Shown: positions 14,527 through 26,460, numbered from the stretch's first letter. The stretch is 64,000 nucleotides of DNA from Arthrobotrys musiformis (GCA_036971715.1 JAVHJL010000001.1:1302001-1366000), one strand, 5' to 3'. Translations and numbers: made by a program. The notes: generated from the letters alone by a model not told the origin.

Positions 14527-14660
14527 TAGTAAAGCCTTGGCCCCGGGTACGAGGTCGGTAAATACTTAAAATGCTACTATGTATAACGTTACACTTTGAC
14601 TCTATTACTAACGATATAGTTATATATTGTCTCGTACGTACCCAGGCCCGGGAAGTTATA
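14527..14660. repeat. inverted pair of degenerate repeat ends
   Basis: The left part contains CCCCGGGTACGAGG on the plus strand. The right part (14627-14653) reads TTGTCTCGTACGTACCCAGG, whose reverse complement is CCTGGGTACGTACGAGACAA. The two parts therefore face each other across about 70 bases of AT-rich sequence. They match the motif seen at 17074, 18028 and 26247 and resemble the degenerate ends of one repeat family. Confidence 0.4.
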
Positions 14661-17073
14661 TGTTAAGTGATTAGAGTTTTGCTGGCATAGTTACTATAGG
14701 CCATGGCGAGGTTAGTAGCCCATAGACATGTATAGCGACTTTTATATATCTTTCTTCATAATTTAATAGCATGCACGTTACTATTAAGTGAAATCACGAC
14801 GTATAACCGTTTCACAGCCTCTATCACACGACCTATATACTCTCTCCCAAAGACGAATTCGCGAAGAACTCAAAGCTCCAGGCTAATAGTATACCCCTAG
14901 GCACCGAAGCTACCCGTGTAACCAAGTATTTCTCAAACTCCGGAATCTTGACCTACTTTCTTTCCTTCCATTTCAGTGAACCTTTTTTCCAAACCGCAAA
15001 GTTACTGAATGCATTGCTTGTGCAGGAAGCAGGAAGCAGCGAAATCCTGTCTGCATATATGCGGACCAGGGGTGGCTTATCGATAAACATACATCCCCTG
15101 TACCTAGGATGGAGAATGCCGAGTCTTTCTCTCTCTTTTTCATGGTAGCTGTGCATGATGCTCGCAGTGCAGCCTGCCGCCTGCAGGTTTGCGTTGGTAA
15201 TTGTTTATCTAATATTATGCCAGTAGACGTATAAGGTATCTTGAATTGTAATAGGCAAAAAAAAGGAAACAAACACGAAGGCCTAAGATGCACGGGCTAA
15301 GGAGGACTCGACGTTCGACTGGTTAATGTGCTGTCAGATGACTTGTTTTTTTTCTTATCTCAGACAGACACTTGGTCTGTTCTTGTACGCCAGCATTTGA
15401 TCAGGTGCATAGATCCTGAGAAACAATACGCCCGAGGCTACCCTGAGGCCAGAGAGTTTTCAAACATATGTCAAACATCGACTCTTGGTGGGTAATCGGG
15501 CTGTTACGATTCGGTGATTTTTCAGCTGCGTTGATAAGCTTACTCGGCCAAGTAATGCACTGAGCTGGTTGGACGCCTGCAGCTGTCGACACGACTAACG
15601 GTCTTGACTCTTCTACTATATATGTGTGTATACGCGTGCGTGCAGCTCGACACGATGGATTTATGGCTAATACTTACGCTACCGGAGGATTGATCCGTTA
15701 TTCGAGATAGTATGACACTACGAGAAACAACTGCACGAAGTTGAAAATTTTCGTCCGTCAAGCCCTGTACGCGGTTTTCGGGGGGTTATCGGCCCTTTAG
15801 ACTACCATAAAAGCATATAAGACACTTTAAAGGGACGTTTTAGCTATTTTGGATGCTAAATCAGGGTAAGCTTAGAAGATCCACAGTCTCTTTTACGTGT
15901 ATACAGTGATCTATACCAGTTCGTATTCCGCAACAGAATCCAACACTGTCATGCACGTCCATATAAGCTTAATCATACACGCAGAAATGATGCAAGGCCT
16001 GATATTATCTCCGCATCGGATTATATTACATCGTTCCGAAATTTTCAGTTTTCAGAATTATTGGTTTTAATTTGCCCCTCTTTTGCTTATCCCGTCCTTG
16101 ACACGTGAGATGCATTGGGGGATAAAACACTAGGACGTCCTGAATTCGAACCTTCTCTTTGGGATATGTCGATACGAGCTTCGGCGCAATTTTCAATTTC
16201 TTTTCAAGCTTCGAATGACATGATTTGGGCGCATATTGTCGTAGCCTAAATTGTATATAGGTTTCGGGTATTAAGTGCGGCCCGTCGCCTTAGAGGCTAA
16301 CAAAGCAAGGCCAGTCGTATTCCACCCATATCTACGCGGACGGCTGCACGCCGCGCCGTGATCGCTGACACAAACTGACAGCTACTACATCGCTACTATT
16401 ACAAGTTTCCGAGTACAGTGGGGTATCAGCGGGGCTGTAGCTATGTTTATGTCGACATTATCTAGCCCTATGCATACAATTGCATAGTCGTATCGATTTG
16501 CCCCCGCGGTCGACAGTCGTGCCTTGGTTTTTCAACCATCGAATTCAATGAATCTAGAAATACACGGCTACTAATGTGAAATGCGTAGGGCACCATCATA
16601 TGAGACAATCCTCTCTCACTCTCCGATCAGCTCCCTCGGCGTAGAACCGAAGACTCAACTTGGAAACCTTGAATATCACCTCGGATGCGCGTATGATCTT
16701 GGGATACTGCAGGGTATCATTGCTTCGTTGGCCACCGGTTGCATGTACATACATGTATACATCAAGTTAACTCGCCACTTCGTCTTATCGGAGACACTTT
16801 TGAGTATTCATTAGGCCAATCAGGCTTTATCACATGGCTGCCAACGCCGAAGTCTATGCCAGATGATTTCATAATAGGTGCCGTATGCATGAAGCTATTC
16901 GGATTCCTCGGAATTATGAGCTCTGTGATCTTTCCTCTGAGCTCTGAAGTCTTTTGTGTTCAATGATACTATTGTTGGAAGCGGGGAATGATTAGAATTC
17001 CGATACCGCAAGAGTTTTTATAACCGGATCAGGTAATTCCTTGCATGAGGATTTGGATCTAGACTCGGGTGGA

Positions 17074-17110
17074 AAGGTATCCCTCTGTGATGCCTGGGTA
17101 CGAGACCGGG
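17074..17110 (+). repeat. repeat copy A with transition-only divergence
   Basis: This segment aligns without gaps to 18028-18064. It has 28 identities in 37 positions, and all nine differences are C/T or G/A. This is the pattern left by RIP on duplicated DNA. The core word is GTACGAGAYC. Confidence 0.6.
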
Positions 17111-17703
17111 TAGAAATTTCTTGCGATTGAACAACCAGTTGGGAGCCAGTCTCTGGGAATCTCAGTTATCGATGTATTCCCGGGGCATCGTATCTTAGAC
17201 TAAGCTAAGGAGTGCTTTCTGTCTGGAATGGTCTAGGGCTAGGTATCCGACTCTAGAAACTTGTGATTTTAACCCTCGTGTCATTAGAGTAAAGTTCGTC
17301 GTAGATTTGTATTTATGCAGATTTCATACCCACTCCCATAGGCGCCTATATTCCGGCGGACAACATGTATATGTCACTTAGACCATATGAATTTGCCCCC
17401 GTGCCCGAGACACCCGGGTACGTATCGCTGTCGTACGCTCAGGATCCTAGGCCCTTGGAGCATGTAGGTGTGTACGCATACTATAGTTACATATAGGAAA
17501 TCTAGGGTTGGCTTTGTGAAACAGATTTGCAAATGGTTGATTTCTCCTCGCCCCGTACCCAACCCATACGGGATATATAATACAGTTCCTACTGTAAAGA
17601 TATAGAGGGTAAGAAGTACCATTTGGGGGTATTTACACAGAGGCGTCTGGCACCGGGATGGATTCGAGGCTCACCGAGATAGTGTATTTATAATTTAGTT
17701 CAC

Positions 17704-17920
17704 ATGTTAAGTTAGCCTAGCCTCGAGACCAGGGGCTCCTGACGCAGAGAAGTTAGCCTCGAATCTAGGCTCTGATGTTAAGTGTACATCTACGTGCACG
17801 GCGCGGCGTACATTGGCACCGCCTAGCCTCGAGACTAGGACAATACTTTAAAGGTTCGGGAACCAAAAGGTTAGCCATAATAAGTCCCTTTCTGCGTCGT
17901 CTGGGCGCGAGTCTAGGCAA
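17704..17920. repeat. cluster of degenerate GCCTCGAGAC units
   Basis: TTAGCCTAGCCTCGAGACC (17711), a decayed AGTTAGCCTCGAATCTAGG (17751) and GCCTAGCCTCGAGACTAGG (17821) occur within 120 bases, interleaved with repeated GATGTTAAG / CATGTTAAG. The first and third units differ by transitions. Related words with GTCTCGAGGCCA occur near 19051 and 28477. This looks like decayed tandem or nested repeat DNA. Confidence 0.45.
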
Positions 17921-18027
17921 CCCTTAATCGATATCTAAACTATATTTTGCGGGAAAAGTTAGCACTTATTAGCGGCAAAATGGCGACAGGTCAGTTCGCC
18001 CGTTATACGTTAAGATGTGTGACCAAT

Positions 18028-18064
18028 AAGGCATCTCTTTGTGATATCTAAGTACGAGATCAGG
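18028..18064 (+). repeat. repeat copy B with transition-only divergence
   Basis: Partner of 17074-17110. Similarity fades outside the 37 bases, with transitions still over-represented on the left flank. A third, more diverged relative is at 26247-26290. Confidence 0.6.
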
Positions 18065-20575
18065 CCAATGGGTTTTATATAAACGCGAGTGTATAGTAAA
18101 TGGGAAACTTGGCACGTTATCACACTAGCTCAACATTAATATACTGAGTGGTGGTTCGACCTCGCGGTAGATTGCGACACATATACTTCTTTCCTTTTCC
18201 CTTGTTTCTAGAAGGCGCCGTAGAATCTAGGGACTAACCTCCACCTACGTAGCCGCCCCATTACATTTGGTTCCTGGTTTCGTGATTAGGCCTATTATTC
18301 TTCTACGCTCAGTGTCGTTGGGTCCTTTAATTCGAATGATCATGATGTTATATAAAATTGATCATAAAGGTCTAGCTCAACCTGCAATCAAGTCTGGGTT
18401 GAGAATTTAATCAAGCATCAGGCTAGATTTTAATACGGCATGTGGACGCACATACCTGCAGATGGGGGGGAACGGAACGAGACTAGGGGATGCCCTAATT
18501 TGTAATCACATTGGTTATATTTCGTGGACAGTACAGTCTAGCCTAAGGCAAGTTCTATTTTACTATCAATGAAAAACCCTCGGGTCTATTTGAGAGTGTC
18601 CGGTTTAAGCTTTTGGGGCTACTGTCTAAGGGTATTGTTTCAATGCAGCTATCGTCTCTAGAGCTAGTGTGACATTCAATTGTCCACGGTGGCTGTATGC
18701 TAGCACAATCGCCAGACTAGCTATATAAATGTAATGACGCCAAGTTCGTAAGAATTCTTTAATTCTGAAACAAGCTTCTATGCAGACACGTTTGCATACA
18801 AGTGTCCAGATCATAAGGCCTGTGCTTCCGGAACCCAGAGAAAAAGCCGTTCAAAATACATTTCATGTATTTACCGGAGCTTCCTTTCGCCAATGGACCT
18901 CCAACGCGCGCAGGGAAACGTACCCATGAACGGGCATATGTGTATTGAAATTCAGGCGTGTAGATCAATCATGGGAGGCCGTTGAAACCGGTTCGATTTC
19001 CCTTATGGATCCAATATATGCAAAATCTTCTTTGCCCTGTGCAACCCTAGGTCTCGAGGCCAGTCCAACCCTTCATACTTGTATTTAGCTTCGAATGTAT
19101 CATTCGCTTACACTTGGTCGATCTGGTCAACCGAGCCTAAATAGCGGTTAAGCCCGTACGTCCGTATGCATACCGATTAACTTCCCTGATGATACATTAG
19201 ACCTGCAAAGTAAACGAGCGGGAGGGCCCGGCTGGTAGAGAGAGGGGTTTAAGTTTCTTGAAAATGCCTTAGTTGAACTAAGCATATCTGTACACTATTT
19301 TTTAATAGTGGATATGCCGCGACATGATGGTATCAAGGCCAATCACCTACTGGTTGTCTAGCTTCGAATTTGGCGCAAGCGCTAATGCACCCACGAAGAA
19401 TTACGAAAATCCGGCCGTAAACGTTTAAACCCTACAGTAGAGAGGAAGTTGTTTTCTATATCTTCTTTTCATTTCAACCCGATCGTCTGCGAATATTTTT
19501 AAACAATGGCGGATGACAGCGGCATGGCTTCGGTATCAAGGGCTCGTTTGAACAACATACACAGCTCAATATGTATATTATTTCCTACGATTATTATAGG
19601 TTCTCTATATATGTATAATATATTAACATATTACTAGTCAATGCGTGGAGGCTGGTCTACGATCAAACCGGTTTCCCGAAAGAACCCGGATGGAATAGTC
19701 AAGAATAGTTTGGGCGTGGAACAGTTAACCAAACGGTTCAACCTCCTGACAATCAGCCGATACGACGACCTCACGAGCCTGGTCGTGGACTAGCCGTTGG
19801 TTACAAACCGGAGTATTCTTCAACTTAGGCGCCTACGAGGTAGCGCCCTGCATATCGGCGATCTTTAATTTGGAGATGCGCAGATCGATGTAAATTCAGG
19901 AGGCCGGAAATGACAAGGAGAAAACGTGCGGTCCTATACGATTGAGCACAATCATCTGCCTTCGTGAGTTATAATCCACGTAGTAATTAAGTTATAGTTA
20001 CCGTCAACTTGGCACCAAGGCTCTTGGTTTGGAGATTTTGGGGAGCTTTACCAAGAGCGTCTTTTGCCAATAGCTTCAGAGACAAGAATTTGCAATTGAG
20101 CCCTAGAGCCCTCGGTTTTCTCTGAAATTTATTGGCGCTAGTAACGGGTAATTAACTAGTCGCGACTGAGCGATAATTAAACCCCACCACCAATTATCAC
20201 AAAGAATAAATGGGGAGGTCGGATTCGATTCTATTCGCGACGATTCGGATTTGCGAAATGAACATGGCACGAAGCTTAAGCCGACTAACTAGCGATATCG
20301 TGTCGAAGCGAGATGCAACATTGTGTAACATCGGTCACAATAAAGCCACGTTTTGTGCTCAGGGTCAAACCATGCAGCGTTTGTCCTGGGTTTTCTTTTT
20401 TGGGAAGTCACCCCTGCAATTTCACCTGCATTAGGCAACATCAACGACAATCCCACACCAACTCGCCCCCCGAATTTTCACGACTCTAAAATCAGCTCTC
20501 GTCGACGCGAACATCATGTCAATGACAAAAGATCCTGAAATCTTGGTCAGGCTACGGAAAGCGTGTCCTGCTGTT

Positions 20576-20857
20576 CTACCTGCCAAATCGAGTAGGAATG
20601 TGGCAGGTATGCCATGCGTATTTTATGCCACACAGGAGGCTGTCCCACCAATCCAGCTTGACTGCACGTGGAGTCCCTTGTAAGGCTCCGTCTAGCCACG
20701 GAGCTGTTTCCCCACTAGCGCTCCACCCTGTCTTGTCAGACTGGCAAACGTCGCCATCGGGGTTTTCCACATATTGACCATTTTTGGTGGCCGCCCCGAG
20801 TGCTACATATGCAACCGCGACATATTGCACATTGTTACAAACTCGATTACAGAACAA
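20576..20857 (-). other. isolated open frame, possible gene remnant
   Basis: About 93 sense codons with protein-like composition, including four Cys and a stretch reading SASGETAPWLDGALQGT. There is no ATG at the head of the frame, a stop lies just upstream, and no convincing splice acceptor joins it to the cysteine-rich gene that ends at 21003 on the same strand. It could be a terminal exon of an unrecognised gene, a gene fragment or chance. Confidence 0.2.
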
Positions 20858-21002
20858 AAGTCATAGAGTAGGTTGGCTGATCATTAGATAAATTATGGTA
20901 TTCGTATTCAACACAATCATTAGTAAAAGCAAATAATCAAATCCCTAGATAATGTACAAAGAGAAAAATAAATGATAAAAAAAAAATCCTCCAAACTCGG
21001 TT

Positions 21003-22028
21003 TTAAAAGTAGATTGGCGTTGCAATCGCCTGGACTCTCGCGGGGAGGTTAACGTCCAAGACTTCGTGACCTTCCTGCCTCACCTTCAATCTGCGTGAAG
21101 GGTTAGAATGGGCACACTCTGCATACCCACCAGGTGTCGGACTCTTTTCTGTAAAACAGGTGGCACTGGTGGGGCAATTCGTCGGTCCAGTCCAGCATTT
21201 ACCACCGCACTGACCACCCAGCCTGGCTGTCGCAGAAGGAGGGGGTAGATCATAGTTGAACTCATATCTGCACGTAAGGCAGTCGGCGGGGATCCCACCC
21301 GCGGGGAGCTCCGTATTGTCGATACACCTCGAAAATCGCGACGCGGTTTGGCAGGCGCATGATTGTGAGGCAGGACACAGAGTTTGTATAGGGTTCCAGC
21401 CTGTTTATATTTATAAATACGTTAGTGTTCGGTTTCGGACATTTCGAATATTCATATTCTCTTGCTTACTTAGCGTAGCCGCTGCGGCAAGTGTCCCTCC
21501 ACACTGTTCACTTGGAAAGGCAAATTGGGGGAGGGCAGAGCTCAGTGACCAAGTAAAATTTGTTGGGGGGTAGGTGGTTGGTCCGAGGTATGGGTTACCA
21601 CAATCCGTAGTGGATCGTACCGCTGTTGGTAGACAGATGCTGGTTTCGTTATATTGACATGCGCAGAGGAAACCCGTCGGGCAAAGGTTCGACGTTGAGG
21701 CGCTGATTGTACAAGGTTCAAATGGCATCGCAAAATAAGTCTGCGCTACGGTCGTAAAGTACGTTTCCGTCAACGCCTCGAAGCAGTTGCAGGTTGCTGG
21801 CTGTTCCTGCCTCTTGAGTTTTTCTAGCACTTGTTTTTGCGGCATATCTCGAAGCCAGAAAGTGCCTTCATCTTCTGCATCGACTCCCTTGATACTTCGT
21901 TTACCACTAGTCGCACGGGAGACGGTAAGCATCATCAAAAGCTCAATCCAACTCAGTGCTATAACATGTGTCGACAGAGTGAGGAAAAGAAAGGCCTGAA
22001 GGGGATCTTGTGATTTGAGGAGCCGCAT
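21003..22028 (-). CDS. secreted cysteine-rich protein with CBM1-like modules
   Basis: Two exons: 22028-21470 and 21400-21003. The 69-bp intron has donor GTAAGC, branch CACTAAC and acceptor AAACAG, and splicing gives 318 residues. A hydrophobic stretch at residues 12-36 suggests a signal peptide or anchor. A Kex2-type dibasic site (KLKR|QEQ, residues 70-75) would release a mature protein from Gln74. All 20 cysteines lie after it (80-282). The clearest module is residues 248-283: GGQCGGKCWTGPTNCPTSATC, ending YAEC, closely follows the fungal cellulose-binding CBM1 layout (QCGG, GPT.C, C, Y.QC). Residues 174-213 (EQCGG...LCPASQSCAC...RC) and 103-133 (PC...LCPTGFLCACQ...C) look like diverged copies. 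Several of the aromatic residues CBM1 uses to hold cellulose are missing, so binding of another glycan is possible. There is no catalytic domain, so roles as an effector, adhesin or wall protein are inference. It is divergent from the membrane-protein gene at 22580. A further 3' intron is possible. Confidence 0.7.
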
Positions 22029-22579
22029 TTTGCCGATTTGTGAAGCTCGAAGCTGATTCTGTGAAGCGACCTGAGGCTGTTGCTATGTTCAGGGAATTTA
22101 GAATTAGTTCAATGGAAACAAAGTTGGAGCAGCTGCATGCTTTAAATGGAACTCTATGCTGATCAGCCAGCCATGGCCCCACCCAAACTTGGTTGTGTTG
22201 GAGATGGTGGCACTTACATGGTCTTGGGGTTAGCTCCTGCAGGTGTGCGACAAACTCATCCGAACTTCCTCTTTTTCACGGAGATTTGTATCCACAACGA
22301 GAGGGCTGGATTCTAAGTCCAGGTTGGAGTTTTGCCTGGCCGGCTGGGTCGACTTCGGCACGAATGACCGCAAATGCAGTCGGTCCTAATGATAATGTAT
22401 GTCAAGATGTTGCCATATATATTCTATAGCAGCTATATAAAATTTCCACATGCACCCAAGTCTTCGGTCCACATTCCTTTCCCCTCCTTCACCCACCCGC
22501 CTGGCTTCGCTCTCGAAGGTGTCTTTTTTTTTTTCGCAAAAAAAAACTTCTACTTTGGAAAAGAAGCACCTAAATCACG
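22029..22579. promoter_or_regulatory. shared divergent intergenic region
   Basis: 551 bp separate the start codons of the cysteine-rich protein gene (minus) and the rhodopsin-domain gene (plus). TATATAA-like sequence lies near 22433, and a CT-rich stretch with a poly-T run lies at 22470-22540 on the plus-gene side. The short head-to-head spacing allows a bidirectional promoter. Co-expression is inference. Confidence 0.45.
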
Positions 22580-24165
22580 ATGTCGAGCAAGCCACTTTCT
22601 GACATAGTAGTAAAGGGTGCCCTCGATTTGGCCAACACTGTTGGTGCCGCAAGTCCTAAGTATTCTAATGTAGTAATCACTCGTCTCTTCGAGATGTACG
22701 GCGAATACATCCGTGCCAACGGACTGCAACTCACAGCGGAAGGTCTCACAGAAACCTTTGGCACAAAACCTTCAGATGTGGAATCATTCTACAGATATAT
22801 TGGAGGAAAAACCCCAGGGACTATGCTCCTCAACCTGCTCTCTACCGTCGTCTCTGATCTCCCGCATCCAAAAAATGTCCCAATTATTGTTCCACTCTTT
22901 GCCGTATTCACAGTCATGACATCATTATCAGTTGGTTTAAGGTTATGGTCTCGCCAGAAGGTAGCGGGTGGTATACGGTCTTTTGATTGGGTAGCACTCG
23001 CGGGCTTTGTAAGTCAAGAAATACCTTCAGTTCAAAGCTTGGTCAGTTAGGGTCAGCTAGCTAACAATTTATAGTTCTTAACTATCATCTACGGAGCCGT
23101 ATGTGTCTATCACAGCAAAATAAGTACGCGAAATTCTTGTCCCTGCGAGAATGCCGAACAGACACTGACGCCCCAAAGGTGGAACATACCAGGCTTATTA
23201 TGATAGAACGTGGGATGACTTGAAGGAGGCCTACAAGGTACGAGAACAAATATATAGGGCCTGAAATTAAACAGACACGTTGGTAGCTAATATTTAATGA
23301 TTCCGCCAATAGGTATACCTTGTACTAATGATTATATACCCATTTATCATGGGAGTTATCAAAATCTCGCTATTGCTCTTTTACTATCGTGTCGCAACAT
23401 TGAACTATGTGCATTGGGCGGTCTTCGCAACAGGAGGCCTAACAATTGCAAACACAATCGCAGCCACCTTTGTGCATTGCTTGATGTATAGGCCGATTGA
23501 TTACTGGAATCACATGTTCGAGGACTTTGTCAAAATCAATCCCCGGGTTCCGCTATTGGTGTTTGGGTCTGTCTACATCTTGACTGATGTGGCCATTTGG
23601 ATCATCCCTATGCCTATGGTTTTCCAACTACAACTATATCCGAGAGAAAAGATCATTGCCGTCATTACCTTCTCGCTGGGCGCGGTGTAAGCATTGCTCT
23701 TTGGTCCCGCAAATAACCTCTCAGTTGACTAACTACAATCACTCAAATGCAGGGCTTGTGTCGCCAGCGCTTTCAGAATCTGGGCCATAAACGAATATCA
23801 AAACTTTAAGGCTAACTCTAGCTCGACTTTGATGATTGACGCATGGTCGATGTAAGTTTAAAATTTCACACACAAAGGGTACTAGAGGCCAGTATCGAGA
23901 CTAATATGCCCTCCTTGCTAGTGTCGAATTAAACCTCACTTTAATTTGTGCTTCCGCGCCTGCGATTCGAGCATTGGCGATACACTACGCGCCAAAGATC
24001 CTCAGCACTATACCATCGGGATTTTCGTCAAGGGGGTCGGCGTCAAGAGCGTCAGGAGCAACGGCTGCCTCGAAAGCATCAGGAGGCAGATCGAAGAACC
24101 CGGAGAGCGAGAAATCCATCCAGGATTCGACAGATTCCCCCATCCTGCCGAAGGAAGTTGTTTGA
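22580..24165 (+). CDS. rhodopsin-domain (PTH11/SAT4-like) seven-helix membrane protein
   Basis: Six exons: 22580-23008, 23075-23123, 23179-23237, 23313-23686, 23753-23851, 23922-24165; total 417 residues. Donors are GTAAGT, GTACGC, GTACGA, GTAAGC and GTAAGT. Branches include GCTAAC, CACTGAC and GACTAAC. Family marks are seen in order: a first helix ending SVGLRLWSRQ, then FDWVALAGF, a loop with TYQAYYDRTWDD, YPFIMGVIKISLLLFYYRV, HCLMYRPIDYWN, DVAIWIIPMPMVFQLQL, VACVASAFRIWAI and finally VELNLTLICASAPAIRAL. These match the fungal integral-membrane rhodopsin-domain family, which includes PTH11-like receptors. The N-terminal region of about 105 residues before the first helix is long and lacks a CFEM cysteine pattern. 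The cytoplasmic tail is Ser/Gly-rich. A role in sensing surface or host cues is known for some members but is inferred here. It is the head-to-head neighbour of the secreted cysteine-rich protein. Confidence 0.85.
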
Positions 24166-26246
24166 ATTCCCAAGTTATGATTTTACGCATTTTGCTTTTT
24201 GGCGGCCGTTTTGTTTCAGTTAATTTTTTACGATCGCTCGAATAATGAATAATGAAATCTCATGAACAAATCAAAGCTTCTCGCTTGCAGCCTAGATTCC
24301 GAGGCCGCGATTTCTCGATTATTACGTCAATCATGCAAGTGGAATAGGCCCCTCACCCAGCTGACTTCCCCAGTGCATATTTTTTGATCATTTGCCATTC
24401 AATTCAAGCAGGAATTTTTGATTCCAATCGTATGGTGCCATATTTGCGTTCGTTTCGTATCAAGACCAACCCCTCCCAATATCCCGTGCCGTATAATTTC
24501 AATCTCTCCGTCGATTGTCGGATGGTTTCGCGTCACCTAAAAATAAGGCTTGCATTTGCAGCTAAACTCTTTAGGCTTCAGCCGCTAGCCAGTAGAGGCC
24601 GGCCCGTGATTCGGCAACAAACACAGCCTACATGTTTCTCAACTCCACTATTTTAGTACATTTCTAAGTCATAGCAAACTCGTGTTAAGACCTTTTTCGG
24701 TATGTCGATTCGATAATTCAGAAGATAAAGTTCAAGATATGAACCGTGCGCATTGGCCGAGGCTGGCTTAAAGTTCGCGCCAATTCCATTTCCAACCCTT
24801 CAAATGTGTTGTCACTTACCAAAATACCACAACAACACGATAGCTGGGGCTGTTTGCAGCAAATGCTGGCCAGTCTGTGGCGTCTTGAAGCTGGCTGTTG
24901 GTCGTTTTCTGCCTACCGGGTCCACAAGGGCTTTTATAACGTTTATAGGACGCAGGGACAATGCATCGGCGTACCTGTCAAGTCTTTCCACTAGTGTTTA
25001 TTTGATCACAAATATGGGGCCAAGTTCTAATTTCAGTCCACTGGTAGTGGGACGGTCCTATAAATGCGGAAAGGGAAGCTGCAGCTGGCATTGGGGTTCG
25101 AGGTTTCTTATTTCATGCAATTTTATATTTCTTTTTAGAAATCAGAGCACATGACTCTAATTTGTGTTGGATGCCCTTGCCCATCCGCCTCATCTTAAAT
25201 CCACGAGGTCGTCGGTACTGGTTAGTGCCACATTTGGGCTGTTCTTTCGCCACACGGCCGTTCAAATCTACCCGATGGGCGAACCGAGATTTAACCGACG
25301 ATTTATACTAGTTTATTGAGTCTATGAGCTGAGAAATGAGACAAAGCCAGGAAATTTAACACGAAACGTACCACATGGGCGTGATCTTCGATATATCTGG
25401 ATACAACCGGATAAGTGCATTGGTATACCACATTCCAGTTTTGTTCCCCCCGCATCTAGCTACCTATGTAGCCTCGTAGTATCCGGCATAGCTTAATTTT
25501 AATTTGAGCCTGGGTTCCAACTTGCATCACCGGGGGACTCGTGTAGTACATACGTAACCTCGAAATTAGTTCGAACTCGATCTAATTTAATTGAGACTTA
25601 TACATCGAAAAGTCCATATAATACAACAAGGAATGAGACCGGGCTTCCCGATTTTACTCCACCTTAAGCTTTATTATAACTTTCAATCAATGCTAAAAGC
25701 ATTGCGTAATACCAGAAGGTCTGGCCTCCAACTTGGTTCTATAAATCTATACTCCACAGAATGCGGAAGATTATGCAAGATGCAATAGCTAGACCTTTAA
25801 CATAATCCTAAATCGATTCGAATCCTGGTCTACATCTATCAAATGTTACGCCCCATATGTTTTATGCGGGATGTAGCTAGCCATGCATGGGCAAAAATAA
25901 GAAACGTTGGGGTGGATTTGGGGGACCTCACGACGCTGCAGTACAGAGGAGAACTCGGGAAATTAACGTGGTGTTTCAGAAGATCTAGAATTTATATGTA
26001 GACATATACAGGTATAGATATCTTAATATTCGCCGATATGAAAGCTGTGGCGCTAGATAGTCCAAACCCGCCGTTTGTGGAATCCAACGACTTCGGTTGC
26101 ACATTCCTCTTCAGACTTGTTGGGGATTGGAAACTGATCCTGCAGTATAGCCACAGAAGTTTTCAGCGGCACCTCGGCACACCTATAGCTAGCTCACGAT
26201 ATATGCACCGTTAGCTTCACAGATTACGTATGGCGGTATACCCGTT

Positions 26247-26290
26247 CGGTCACTCTTTGTGCGGTATGAGTACGTACGAGACCAATGTAC
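26247..26290 (+). repeat. third degenerate copy of the GTACGAGAYC repeat
   Basis: CTCTTTGTG, then about ten diverged bases, then GTACGTACGAGACCA. This parallels CTCTTTGTG...GTACGAGATCA at 18034 with a few inserted bases. Confidence 0.4.
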
Positions 26291-26460
26291 CCCTAGGAAG
26301 CTCACAGATGAGAACAATTCATTCGTAGTCAACTAACTTGAAACGCCGTCAGTTTATCGCACTTGTACAATTGTTGACACGTCTACCCTATAGAACGCCA
26401 GGCTGTTGTGAGCTAAAAATGATATCAAATGCTTCTTAACCTCCACAGCGGGTATGCATG

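Larger units (their letters stand above)
11050..21002. other. about 10 kb of degenerate, repeat-derived sequence
   Basis: Stops are dense in all frames. Apart from two unconvincing islands (12541-13760 and 20576-20857) there are no long frames. TA-containing words (CTAG, TAGC, ATAT) look over-represented by eye. Degenerate copies of shared motifs recur (GTACGAGAYC, CCTCGAGAC). Two 37-base segments at 17074 and 18028 differ only by transitions, which fits RIP-inactivated repeats. No transposase or reverse-transcriptase frame can be read. The sequence is therefore called relic repeat DNA by inference, not by family identification. Confidence 0.5.

Noticed and set aside
18960..19020. GGTTCGATTTCC, resembling a tRNA T-arm
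   Set aside because: No matching acceptor stem, D-arm or anticodon arm could be folded around it.
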